Shown: piece after piece, positions 18,428 through 27,198 of the stretch
Position numbering within the stretch: the stretch's first letter is position 1
Layout of the letters: each line of letters begins with the position of its first letter
Position numbers and translations under genes: made by a program
DNA from: Acidobacteriaceae bacterium
GTDB taxonomy: Bacteria; Acidobacteriota; Terriglobia; Terriglobales; Acidobacteriaceae
Assembly (NCBI GenBank): GCA_027449545.1
Contig: DAIDLI010000047.1
Location: 1-64,000 of the forward strand
Length of the DNA: 64,000 bases
Direction of reading: 5' to 3'
Notes under the pieces: generated by a model
The model's input: the letters and a program-made list of their open reading frames with translations, nothing else
Databases searched by the model: none
Told to the model about the DNA's origin: nothing

Positions 18428-21019
18428 TCACTTCCGTGGTCGTTTCCCCGGCTTCTTGCCACGCGCAGCGGGCGGGCGGAAAGAGGGGCCAGACGCGCCC
18501 TTTTCGCCGCGCTTTTTCTTCGATTTTTTCGATGGCTTGGGCGGGCGCTTGCCCGTGAGAGGGATACCTTCTTCTACCAGCGAGAACTGGAGTCTGCGCT
18601 CCTGGTGGAGGATGCGGTCGAGGATGACCTGGACGCGGTCGCCGGCGCGGAAGATGCGGCCGGTGTGCTCGCCGACGATTTCGTGGGTGTTCTCGCGCCA
18701 GGTATAGCGGTCGCCCCGCATGGAGTCGATGGGGACGAGACCCTCGACGAACAGATCCGTAAGCTCCACGAAGAGCCCGTACTTGGTGGGGTTGAGCACC
18801 AGCGCGCCGAACTCTTCGCCCACACGGTCCTGCATGAAGCGGACCTTCTTCCACTCCACGAGTTCGCGTTCCGCCTCGGCGGCGCGGCGCTCGGTCTGGC
18901 TGGTCTCTTCGGCAATCTGGGCGAGCTCTGCCTCGGGAATGGGGGGATCGAGAACTCGATCTCTCCCAGGTCGCTTGCGGGGCGCCCGGGGCAGGTGGGG
19001 CACCCGCGCATCGTCAAGCGCTTCATTCGGGTGCGACCACGGGGAGCTAAGCCGGTCTTCGGCAAGCTCGCCTTTGCCTTCCACGCCGGCGCGCAGCAGC
19101 GCCTTCGCGATGCGATGCACAATGAGATCCGGGTAGCGGCGGATGGGCGAGGTGAAGTGCGTGTAGGTGGGCGCGGCCAGCGCGAAGTGGCCTTCGTTGA
19201 TCTCGCTGTAGCGGGCCTGCATCAGCGAGCGCAGCATGAGATAGCTCAAGATGCGCTCTTCGGGCTTGCCTTCGATCTTCGCCGCCAGCTTCTGGTACAT
19301 GCGCGGTGTCACCGCGATATCCTCAGGAACTTCGTGCGTGCGCGGATTGCGGCCGCGGCCGTGCATCTCGCGGCGTTCGCCGCCGAACTGCATGCGTTTC
19401 ACCGGAAGCGGTCCCAGGCCAAGAGAAAAACCGAAGCTGGCGGCCAGCTCTTCGAACTGCACCACGCGCCGTGGTTCCGGCTTCTCGTGGATGCGATAGA
19501 GCGAGGGAACGCCCAGATCTTCCAGCCAGGTGGCCACGCACTCGTTGGCGGCCAGCATGAACTCCTCGATGAGTCGGTTGGCCCAGGTGCGTTCGGCACG
19601 CGTAACGCCGCTCATCTGGCCGTGCTCGTCGAATTGGATCACCGGCTCGGGCAAATCAAAATCGATGGATCCGCGTTCCTCGCGGCGCTTGTTCATGAGC
19701 ATCGCCAGGCGGCGCATGCGCTCGAACGCGGGAACCAGATTCTCGTAGCGGTCGCGCGTCTCTTCATCGCCTTCGAGGATGGCGTGCACCTCGGTGTAGG
19801 TCATGCGCGCGGCGGAGCAGATGACGCCCTCAAGAATTTCATAGCTCTCGATGCGACCCGCCGAGTCGAGCTGAAGGATGCAGCTCAGCACCAGGCGATC
19901 TTCCCGCGGGCGCAGGCTGCAGATGCCGCTGGAGAGCTCGTGCGGCAGCATGGGAATGGCCCGATCGGGAAAGTAAACGCTGGTGCCGCGCAGGCGCGCC
20001 TCGCGGTCGAGGGCGCTGCCGGTGGTGACATACTCGGCCACATCGGCGATGTGCACCTGAAGCTCGTAGCCCATGTCGCCCTGGCTGTCGATCCGCTCGG
20101 TCACCAATACAGCGTCGTCGAAGTCGCGCGCGGTCTCGCCGTCGATGGTGACGATGGGCAGGGAACGGAAGTCCGCCCTGCGCGCGACGATCTTCGGCTC
20201 CAGATGCGCGACGGCACGGGCTTCGGCCAGAACATCTTCTGGGAAGACACGCGGGAGCTGATGCTTGCGGATCATCATCTCCACATCGACGCCAAAATCA
20301 TCGGGCGAGCCCAGGACTTCCACCACGCGGCCGAGCGGCGGGCGCGTGGGCGTGGGCCAGCGCGTGATCTCGACGTCCACGATCAGGCCTTCCAATGAAG
20401 CATGGCGGGCGACATCGCTTCCCAGCACGCGGTGCGGCGACGGCGCTTCGCGCGGCTCCGGCAGGGGTTCGTCGGGCGGGATGAAGATGGGCTGCGTCAT
20501 GCGCTCGTCGAAGGGCGTCACCGTGTGCCAGCCGGGCGGATGCTCGGTCTCGCCGGACCACTGCGCGGGGCGGGCATAGTGAAACGTCCCGACCACTGTC
20601 GGATTATGGCGCGTGAGAATACGGACGATGCGGCCCTGGCGGCGGCCGTCGGCCTTGGGCGGCTCCACCTCGACGAGCACCTGGTCGCCTTGCATCGCGT
20701 TGCCGATCTCGTTGGGAGGGATAAAGATGTCGCCCGTGATCTCCTGCCGCGCGTTCGGCCGCACGAAGCCGTAGCCGTCGCGGTGCATGTCGAGGCGGCC
20801 GGCGGCGAGATTGTCGCGGGCCGCGGCGGTCTGGGACAGGCTCCATTGCTCGCGGTCGATCTTGACCAGACGGCCGCGCGCGGTGAGGCGGGCAAGCTGT
20901 TCCAGCAGCAGCCGGCGCTCGCGTCCGCCGCCCAGGCCCAACTCCCGCACCAACTGCTTATAGCCGGCTCGGCCGCCGGCGGAGCGTGCGATGCGGGCGA
21001 TCAGCTCGCGGTCCGTCAT
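18428..21019 (-). CDS. rnr: Ribonuclease R
   Basis: RNB domain TIDGETARDFDDAVLV; HIADVAEYV; SPIRRYPDLIVHR; S1-like C-terminus; basic K/R tail. Confidence 0.95.
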   Translation of the reverse strand: MTDRELIARIARSAGGRAGYKQLVRELGLGGGRERRLLLEQLARLTARGRLVKIDREQWSLSQTAAARDNLAAGRLDMHRDGYGFVRPNARQEITGDIFIPPNEIGNAMQGDQVLVEVEPPKADGRRQGRIVRILTRHNPTVVGTFHYARPAQWSGETEHPPGWHTVTPFDERMTQPIFIPPDEPLPEPREAPSPHRVLGSDVARHASLEGLIVDVEITRWPTPTRPPLGRVVEVLGSPDDFGVDVEMMIRKHQLPRVFPEDVLAEARAVAHLEPKIVARRADFRSLPIVTIDGETARDFDDAVLVTERIDSQGDMGYELQVHIADVAEYVTTGSALDREARLRGTSVYFPDRAIPMLPHELSSGICSLRPREDRLVLSCILQLDSAGRIESYEILEGVICSAARMTYTEVHAILEGDEETRDRYENLVPAFERMRRLAMLMNKRREERGSIDFDLPEPVIQFDEHGQMSGVTRAERTWANRLIEEFMLAANECVATWLEDLGVPSLYRIHEKPEPRRVVQFEELAASFGFSLGLGPLPVKRMQFGGERREMHGRGRNPRTHEVPEDIAVTPRMYQKLAAKIEGKPEERILSYLMLRSLMQARYSEINEGHFALAAPTYTHFTSPIRRYPDLIVHRIAKALLRAGVEGKGELAEDRLSSPWSHPNEALDDARVPHLPRAPRKRPGRDRVLDPPIPEAELAQIAEETSQTERRAAEAERELVEWKKVRFMQDRVGEEFGALVLNPTKYGLFVELTDLFVEGLVPIDSMRGDRYTWRENTHEIVGEHTGRIFRAGDRVQVILDRILHQERRLQFSLVEEGIPLTGKRPPKPSKKSKKKRGEKGASGPSFRPPAARGKKPGKRPRK

Positions 21020-21325
21020 GCTTCCAGAGTAGGCGATCGGGTCGCGCAGCGGAATCGGCAGACGTAAAAGCTTTGCCAGGCCGAGCTGGGGCTATCCCCG
21101 CGCCGCGGTTGTAAACTTGCGGATAAACACTCGAACGATCGGATAAGTTCCGTTTAGAATACGGGTAAGCCGATTAGGCGGGCTGGCCAGCAGCATCCAA
21201 ATCATAGCCGCGGCGAGGGTTGAAGAGCCGCGGCGCAGTCAGTCCGCGGATTTGATTTTTTTGGGTTCGAGCCATGGTCTTGCCTTGGCCAATCCCCCGT
21301 CCCACGGGACAGAAAAGGAACTACC

Positions 21326-21838
21326 TTGAGCGCAATGTGGAAACCCAGCCAGACCGGATCGATGAACCCTACTCCTACGCCTGAACCGCCGCGGCCCTCC
21401 GCGCCGCCGGCACCGGCCGTGGAACCGCCGGTGCGCGCACAGAGCGGCGGCGGCGCCAATGCCGAGCAGGCGACCATCGGCAAGGGCCTGTTCATCAAAG
21501 GTGAAATCTCCGGCTCCGAGTCGCTGTTCGTCGATGGCAAGATCGAGGGCAGTATCAACCTCCCCGGCAATCGCGTCACGGTGGGCCGTAACGGCCAGGT
21601 GGCGGCCAACATCACCGCCCGCGAGGTGGTGATCCTAGGCAAGATCCGCGGCAACGTATCGGCTACGGACCGGGTGGACATCCGCGCCGAAGGCGCGCTG
21701 AACGGCGATGTGGCAGCGGCCCGCATCAGCATCGAGGACGGCGCCTTCTTCAAGGGCGGGATCGACATCCGCAAGCCCGAGGGCGGCGGCAAGGCTGCGG
21801 GCGCTTCGGCCCCGGCTGAGGCTCCCAAGGTCGGCTAA
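21326..21838 (+). CDS. Bactofilin / polymer-forming cytoskeletal protein
   Basis: ATIGKGLFIKGEISGSESLFVDGKIEGSINLPGNRVTVGRNGQVAANITAREVVILGKIRGNV. Confidence 0.92.
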   Translation: MSAMWKPSQTGSMNPTPTPEPPRPSAPPAPAVEPPVRAQSGGGANAEQATIGKGLFIKGEISGSESLFVDGKIEGSINLPGNRVTVGRNGQVAANITAREVVILGKIRGNVSATDRVDIRAEGALNGDVAAARISIEDGAFFKGGIDIRKPEGGGKAAGASAPAEAPKVG

Positions 21839-21878
21839 GCCAGAGCGACGGCTCTGCAGCCAGAGCGATGGCTCTGCA
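21839..21878. repeat. Two tandem 20-bp self-complementary repeats
   Basis: gcCAGAGCGACGGCTCTGca / gcCAGAGCGATGGCTCTGca. Confidence 0.75.
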
Positions 21879-21884
21879 AACGGA

Positions 21885-21914
21885 AGCGCCTCTTGCGCGG
21901 CAGGGGCGCTTTTT
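21885..21914 (+). terminator. Rho-independent terminator after bactofilin
   Basis: AGCGCC...GGCGCT followed by TTTT. Confidence 0.6.
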
Positions 21915-22142
21915 GCGTGTGCGCTGCGCCACGAAAATCGCAATCCGCCAGATTCCCGGCTTGCCAGAGGGGACGGCGCGGGTCTACGCTGTTGATATGC
22001 ATCGATGTCGCTAACACCGTCCTGGTGCAAGCTCCGATGCCGATGTGCGCCTTGTTGCGCGCGCTCTTCCCACTGACAGCTGCACCGATCCCCTAATCCC
22101 AATTTGATCCGGTAGGGCCGAGGGCCCGCGAAGGAGGTTTTT

Positions 22143-23123
22143 ATGGCGCGCATTGCCGCGAACGTAACCGAGTTGATTGGTCGCACTCCGCTGGTGCGGC
22201 TGAATCGTGTATCTGCGGGGCTGCCAGGCACCGTGTTGGTCAAGCTGGAGAGCCAGAATCCCGCCTCTAGCGTGAAGGACCGCATCGGCCTGGCAATGAT
22301 CGAAGCCGCCGAAAAGGCCGGCAAGATCAAGCCCGGCGTCACCACCCTGATCGAGCCCACCAGCGGCAACACCGGCATCGCGCTGGCCTTTGTGGCGGCG
22401 GTCAAGGGCTACAAAATCATCCTGACCATGCCCGAGACCATGAGCCTGGAGCGCCGCGTCACCCTGCTGGCCTATGGCGCGGAGATCGTGCTCACGCCCG
22501 GACCCAACGGGATGAAGGGAGCCATCGCCAAGGCGCAGGAGCTGCGCGACAAAACCCCGAATGGCTATATCCTGCAGCAGTTCGATAACCCCGCCAACCC
22601 CGCGATTCACCTCGCGACCACGGGGCCCGAGATCTGGGAAGACACCGACGGCAAGGCCGATATCCTCATCTCCGGCGTGGGCACGGGCGGCACCCTGACC
22701 GGCGTCTCCAAATACATCAAGGAGCGCAAGCCAGGATTCAAGGCAATCGCCGTGGAACCGACAGACAGCGCGGTGCTGAGCGGCGGCAAGCCCGGCCCCC
22801 ACAAGATTCAGGGCCTCGGCGCCGGCTTTGTGCCCAGCATTCTGGATACCCAGCTCATCGACGAAGTGGTGCAGGTGACCAACGACGAGTCGGTGGAGAT
22901 GGCCCGCCGTCTGGCGCGCGAAGAGGGCCTGTTTGTGGGTATCAGCTCGGGGGCGGCTGTCGCGGCAGCGCTGAAGGTGGCGACCCGGCCGGAGAGCGCA
23001 GGCAAGCTGATCGTGGCGGTGCTGCCTGACTTCGGCGAGCGTTATCTGTCGAGCGTGCTCTTTGAGCCGCTGCGGCAGCAGGCGCTGGCACTGCAGGCAG
23101 ATCCGATTGCGGTGACGGCGTAA
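22143..23123 (+). CDS. cysK: Cysteine synthase A
   Basis: [68 protein letters not shown]. Confidence 0.95.
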   Translation: MARIAANVTELIGRTPLVRLNRVSAGLPGTVLVKLESQNPASSVKDRIGLAMIEAAEKAGKIKPGVTTLIEPTSGNTGIALAFVAAVKGYKIILTMPETMSLERRVTLLAYGAEIVLTPGPNGMKGAIAKAQELRDKTPNGYILQQFDNPANPAIHLATTGPEIWEDTDGKADILISGVGTGGTLTGVSKYIKERKPGFKAIAVEPTDSAVLSGGKPGPHKIQGLGAGFVPSILDTQLIDEVVQVTNDESVEMARRLAREEGLFVGISSGAAVAAALKVATRPESAGKLIVAVLPDFGERYLSSVLFEPLRQQALALQADPIAVTA

Positions 23124-23144
23124 GAGCCGGTCAGCCGGTCAGAA

Positions 23145-23203
23145 GGCCGGCGAGTCAGCAGTTTTGCGGGTTTGCCCGTAGCGGACTCGCTGACTTGCCG
23201 GCC
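23145..23203. repeat. Long imperfect inverted repeat between cysK and cysE
   Basis: GGCCGGCGAGTCAGC (23145-23159) and GCTGACTTGCCGGCC (23189-23203), 14/15 complementary. Confidence 0.7.
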
Positions 23204-23236
23204 CGCTGGCCCGCATCGCGCATCGAGATGAGGCCT

Positions 23237-23971
23237 ATGAGTTTCTTCGCCCACATGAACGACGACATCCGCTCCGTGATGGAGCGCGACCCGGCTGCGC
23301 GCACCCGCCTGGAAGTCGTGCTGTGCTATCCGGGATTGTGGGCGGTGTGGATCCATCGCGTTTCCAACCGGCTGTGGCGGAGCCGGCTGCGGCTCCCTGC
23401 GCGCATCCTGTCGCAGGCCGGGCGGTTTCTCACCGGGGTGGATATTCATCCCGGCGCCACGCTGGGCCGCAGGCTGTTTATCGATCACGCCACCGGCGTG
23501 GTGATCGGCGAGACTGCCATTGTTGGTGACGATGTCACCATGTACCAGGGCGTGACCCTGGGGGGCACGGGCAAGGAACACGGCAAGCGCCACCCCACCA
23601 TCTGCGACCGCGTCTTCATCGGCAACAACGCCAACGTCCTCGGCAACATCACCGTGGGTGAGAACTCGCGGGTGGGGGCCGGGTCGGTGGTGCTCGCCGA
23701 CGTGCCGCCAAACTCCACCGTGGTGGGCGTGCCCGCGCACATCGTCTACAGCAACGGACAGCGTGTACTCATTACCGATCCGCACGACATCAAAGATCCC
23801 CTTTCCGACGCGCTCATCGCTCTTTCGGCGCGTGTCGAAGAGCTGGAGGAGCGGCTCGGGGCGCAGGAGCGGCGGGCACAACCCTTCGCCGAGGAAGAGG
23901 CCGAGCGCAGCGCCTATCGCGCGGAGCTGGATCACGCCCGCGTGTACGTCTCGATGGGCGAGGGAATTTAG
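23237..23971 (+). CDS. cysE: Serine O-acetyltransferase
   Basis: DIHPGATLGRRLFIDHATGVVIGETAIVGDDVTMYQGVTLGGTGKEHGKRHPTI hexapeptide repeats. Confidence 0.94.
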   Translation: MSFFAHMNDDIRSVMERDPAARTRLEVVLCYPGLWAVWIHRVSNRLWRSRLRLPARILSQAGRFLTGVDIHPGATLGRRLFIDHATGVVIGETAIVGDDVTMYQGVTLGGTGKEHGKRHPTICDRVFIGNNANVLGNITVGENSRVGAGSVVLADVPPNSTVVGVPAHIVYSNGQRVLITDPHDIKDPLSDALIALSARVEELEERLGAQERRAQPFAEEEAERSAYRAELDHARVYVSMGEGI

Positions 23972-23994
23972 ACCGGGAGTCTCTTGCGGCAGGC

Positions 23995-24025
23995 AAAAAA
24001 ATGCGGCGCGCTCAAGGCGCGCCGC
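23995..24025 (-). terminator. Rho-independent terminator for the minus-strand hypothetical gene
   Basis: Minus strand GCGGCGCGC-CTTGA-GCGCGCCGC followed by ATTTTTTT. Confidence 0.7.
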
Positions 24026-24114
24026 GATGCGCTCGTCTAACCACTCGCCTTATGCAGGCAAGTCCGTTCATGCTTCTAAAGAATAGATATCATCGGGTTC
24101 TTTGGGCCCGCGCC

Positions 24115-24588
24115 TCATGCTGCGCGCAAGCTGGCCACTTCCATATCAGACGTTCTGCCCACGGGCAGTTCCACGACCGCGGCGGCACGCGCCGGACTGG
24201 ACGCCGCGGTCGGAAGATGCAGCGTCGAGATCAGGCTAAGCAGCGAAGGCTTCCACGGACGCGCGCCGGCGGCCCCGGGACCTTTGCCGTGCGTTGGCCG
24301 CGGCCAGCCCAGCCACGCAAACAGCGCCAGCAGTGTGAGACGAAATGCCGACGGGAGATGACGAAGCGGCTCTTCCGTATTCCCCTTCGCCTCTGCATAG
24401 GCTGCGGCGCTGTCGATGCGCGTAGGCATGGTGATGACCGCGGTGCCGCGCTCGGCGCGCGCCCCTCGCGAGGGCATTTGCACCACGGCCGCGGAGCGCA
24501 CGCTGCGCTCCCGTGAGGGCATGGAAATAACTTCAGAGTGCGCGTTGTCCCTCATCGTCAGGATGTTGTCGTTGTCATGCCGGTTCAT
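24115..24588 (-). CDS. Hypothetical protein with repeated V-I/V-x-M-P-S/T-R motifs and one hydrophobic segment
   Basis: RBS GGAGAG before GTG/ATG; EVISMPSR...AVVQMPSR...AVITMPTR; own terminator downstream. Confidence 0.6.
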   Translation of the reverse strand: MNRHDNDNILTMRDNAHSEVISMPSRERSVRSAAVVQMPSRGARAERGTAVITMPTRIDSAAAYAEAKGNTEEPLRHLPSAFRLTLLALFAWLGWPRPTHGKGPGAAGARPWKPSLLSLISTLHLPTAASSPARAAAVVELPVGRTSDMEVASLRAA

Positions 24589-24990
24589 CACAGTGCTCTC
24601 CTCTTGGTTCCGCTCGCGGCTGCTTGCATTCTCGCGTTACAAAAGCTTCGATGGCGCAAGGGCACAGTCTCGTTGTCTGTCAAGTGCATGCGATTGCAGT
24701 AAATCGCCAATAAAATCAAGGCGATCCGGGCTTTCCCTGACACGATTGTAGGGGGCCTCCGCAGCCCTGATCCGGCGAGCCATGACAGTCCCCTCCGGAG
24801 TTCCAAGACGTCTTGCCTAAAAACGGTTAACAGCGGAAGCGTTGCCCAGCTCTTCGGAGCATCAGGTTGTCATGGCAACAATGCAAATCGCGTCCATCCT
24901 TGCGGAGGTGCAACCGCTGCGGCCATTCCTGAGTCGCTGTAACTGCGATAGAGTGAATGCGGTTCCAATTCCTCGCCGAGGATTGTTCTG

Positions 24991-27144
24991 TTGCCCAGTT
25001 TTCGCGCGTTGGTCTGCCTGCTGGTTCTGCTTTCGCCTGCTGCTCGCGCTGCGACGCGGATCCATGCGGCTCCGGTTCCTGCCGTGATGCGCGATAGCTT
25101 CTTCGCCGTCGCGGTGAATCGGCGCGTCGTGGATGTGGCCCATGCTGCGTCGAAGTACGATTACGTCAGCTTCGATACCAGCGGACCAGTGGAGATCTCC
25201 ATCACCGCAGCCGAGCCCGATTTCTGGGCGCATGGAGTGGACATCGAGCCCTGGCGCTTAGGCATACGGCCCAGGCGGAATGGCGCCACGATTCGCTTTC
25301 GCCTGAACGAGCCGGCAAAGCTCGCCATCTCAAGACCGGGCGATTTCCTGAGCGGCGCGCGGATGCTGTTTCTGTTTGCGGGAGCGCCGCCGGCCAGGCC
25401 GCCATCCGGTTCGAACGTGACGGTGATTGCCGCCGGCATCCATCGCGAGAATTTGAATCCCAAGAGTGGCGACACCCTTTATATGGAGCCGGGCTCGTAT
25501 GTCTTTGGCAGCCTGAATCTGTGGAACGTTCACGATGTGAAGGTGCTGGGGCGCGGAACTATTGTTTACGATGGCCCGCAGAATCCTCATACCGATGAAG
25601 GCTGGATGCAGAAATCGGACTGGCACTGCATCGGCGCCAACCAGGCGCGCAACGTGGAGATCGACGGGCTCACCTGTATCGTGCGCTCGCGCACGTGGTC
25701 CATCCAGATGAAGGACTCCACCGGATTCACCTACAACGATCTGCGCGTGATCGCCGGCAGTGAAGCCAACGCCAACCAGGATGGGATGGATTGGCTGGGC
25801 GGCGGCGATACGGTGGTGCGCGACGCCTTCATTCGCTCGTCTGATGATGACTTTGCCATGCAGGGCAACTGGGATGGCTACTCGCAGGCGGCGATGCTTC
25901 GCCCCGGCGCGGACGTCAACAATATCGTGGTCGAGAACAGCGAACTATCGACCAGCATCTCGAATATCGTGCGCATCAATTGGCCGCAGAAGGTATTCAA
26001 CTCGCGCGGCTTCACCTTGCGCAACTCCGACATACTTCATGCCGGGATCGGCGCCTGCGGCCAGACCTTCGCCCTGCTGGGGATGTGGGGCGCAGATGGC
26101 GCGCGCGGCCACCACTCCGATATCTCGCTCGAGAATCTGACCCTCGATCACTGGTACTCGCTGGCGCAGATCCACCAGCAGGAGCCGGCGGTGCGGAACG
26201 TCGCTTTCCGCAATCTCTGGGCTCTGGATCAGCCGCCGCTGGCGGAGTCTTTGATCCAGGGCGACGTGAGGGAGACGCGCATCGATAACGTTAAGTACGG
26301 TCAGGCGCAGGTGACGAGTCTCGCGCAGATCCCTATGGTGGTGCACGGGGGAGCAGCCCCGCCGCAGATAGGCGCCGGCCCTCGCCTCCACGCGCAGTTC
26401 ACGGTGATGCCCAAGGCCGTTGTGCAGGGCAAGCGGGTGACGTTTACGGCCGCGGCGGTGCCCGGTGCGCCTTACACCTGGTTCTTTGGCGACGGCACGC
26501 GCGGGCATGGCCGGCAAGTACAGCATCGCTACCGCGATTCCCTGGGTACGGAACTCGACGGGCATGATGGCGCGGGCCGCTTCCGCGTCCTGCTGCACGT
26601 CACCGGCAAAGACGGCCGGGAAGACTGGGCGGGGCAGGGAATCGTGGTGGTGAGTGGCTGGCGCCACGCAATGCCGCCCCCAGCCCATCTCGACCCCGGG
26701 CTCGACTGGAGGATCTACGGCGGCGGCTGGAGCGAGCTTCCCAGTTTCACTTCGATCGCGCCGGCGCTGACTGGCACTTCCACCGGCCTGGAGGCGAGCG
26801 CACAGGGATTGAAGCGCTGGGCGACCGACTGGGTCGGGGTGCTGCGTGTGCCGGCGGACGGTGGCTATGCCTTTTCTCTCATGGACCGCGATGGGGCGAG
26901 CATCGCTATCGATGGTGTCGAAGTGGCGCGCACCGGGCGCGCCTTCGCTCAGGTTTGCGGCTCGCCCGGCAATGCGATGCGGTTCGCACGCGGCGCGATC
27001 GGCCTGCGCGCCGGATTGCATCGCATCCGGGTGACGGCGCTGAACACGATGAGTGGTGGCGCGCCGCGCCTGCTCTGGGAGGGACCCGGCATTCCTCTGG
27101 AGCAGGTCCCAGCCGCAGCTTTCGCGCGCGAGGGAGGGCAGTAA
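24991..27144 (+). CDS. Secreted right-handed beta-helix glycosidase-like protein (GH28/GH49-like) with PKD-like and PA14-like C-terminal domains
   Basis: DGMDWLGGGDTVVRDAFIRSSDDDFAMQGNW; PYTWFFGDGTRGHGRQVQHRY (PKD-like); WVGVLRVPADGGYAFSLMDRDGASIAIDGVEV (PA14-like). Confidence 0.75.
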   Translation: MPSFRALVCLLVLLSPAARAATRIHAAPVPAVMRDSFFAVAVNRRVVDVAHAASKYDYVSFDTSGPVEISITAAEPDFWAHGVDIEPWRLGIRPRRNGATIRFRLNEPAKLAISRPGDFLSGARMLFLFAGAPPARPPSGSNVTVIAAGIHRENLNPKSGDTLYMEPGSYVFGSLNLWNVHDVKVLGRGTIVYDGPQNPHTDEGWMQKSDWHCIGANQARNVEIDGLTCIVRSRTWSIQMKDSTGFTYNDLRVIAGSEANANQDGMDWLGGGDTVVRDAFIRSSDDDFAMQGNWDGYSQAAMLRPGADVNNIVVENSELSTSISNIVRINWPQKVFNSRGFTLRNSDILHAGIGACGQTFALLGMWGADGARGHHSDISLENLTLDHWYSLAQIHQQEPAVRNVAFRNLWALDQPPLAESLIQGDVRETRIDNVKYGQAQVTSLAQIPMVVHGGAAPPQIGAGPRLHAQFTVMPKAVVQGKRVTFTAAAVPGAPYTWFFGDGTRGHGRQVQHRYRDSLGTELDGHDGAGRFRVLLHVTGKDGREDWAGQGIVVVSGWRHAMPPPAHLDPGLDWRIYGGGWSELPSFTSIAPALTGTSTGLEASAQGLKRWATDWVGVLRVPADGGYAFSLMDRDGASIAIDGVEVARTGRAFAQVCGSPGNAMRFARGAIGLRAGLHRIRVTALNTMSGGAPRLLWEGPGIPLEQVPAAAFAREGGQ

Positions 27145-27198
27145 AAGCAACGGGGCCGGATCGCTCCGGCCCCCGTTGCACTCCCATGCGTGCGCCCG

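Noticed and set aside
18308-20398. 696-aa plus-strand ORF antisense to rnr
   Set aside because: Opposite a clear RNase R; no recognisable domain, typical high-GC shadow ORF.
22080-22142. Possible riboswitch leader before cysK
   Set aside because: Only a short GGGCC/GGCCC dyad is visible; no conserved riboswitch core could be recognised by eye.
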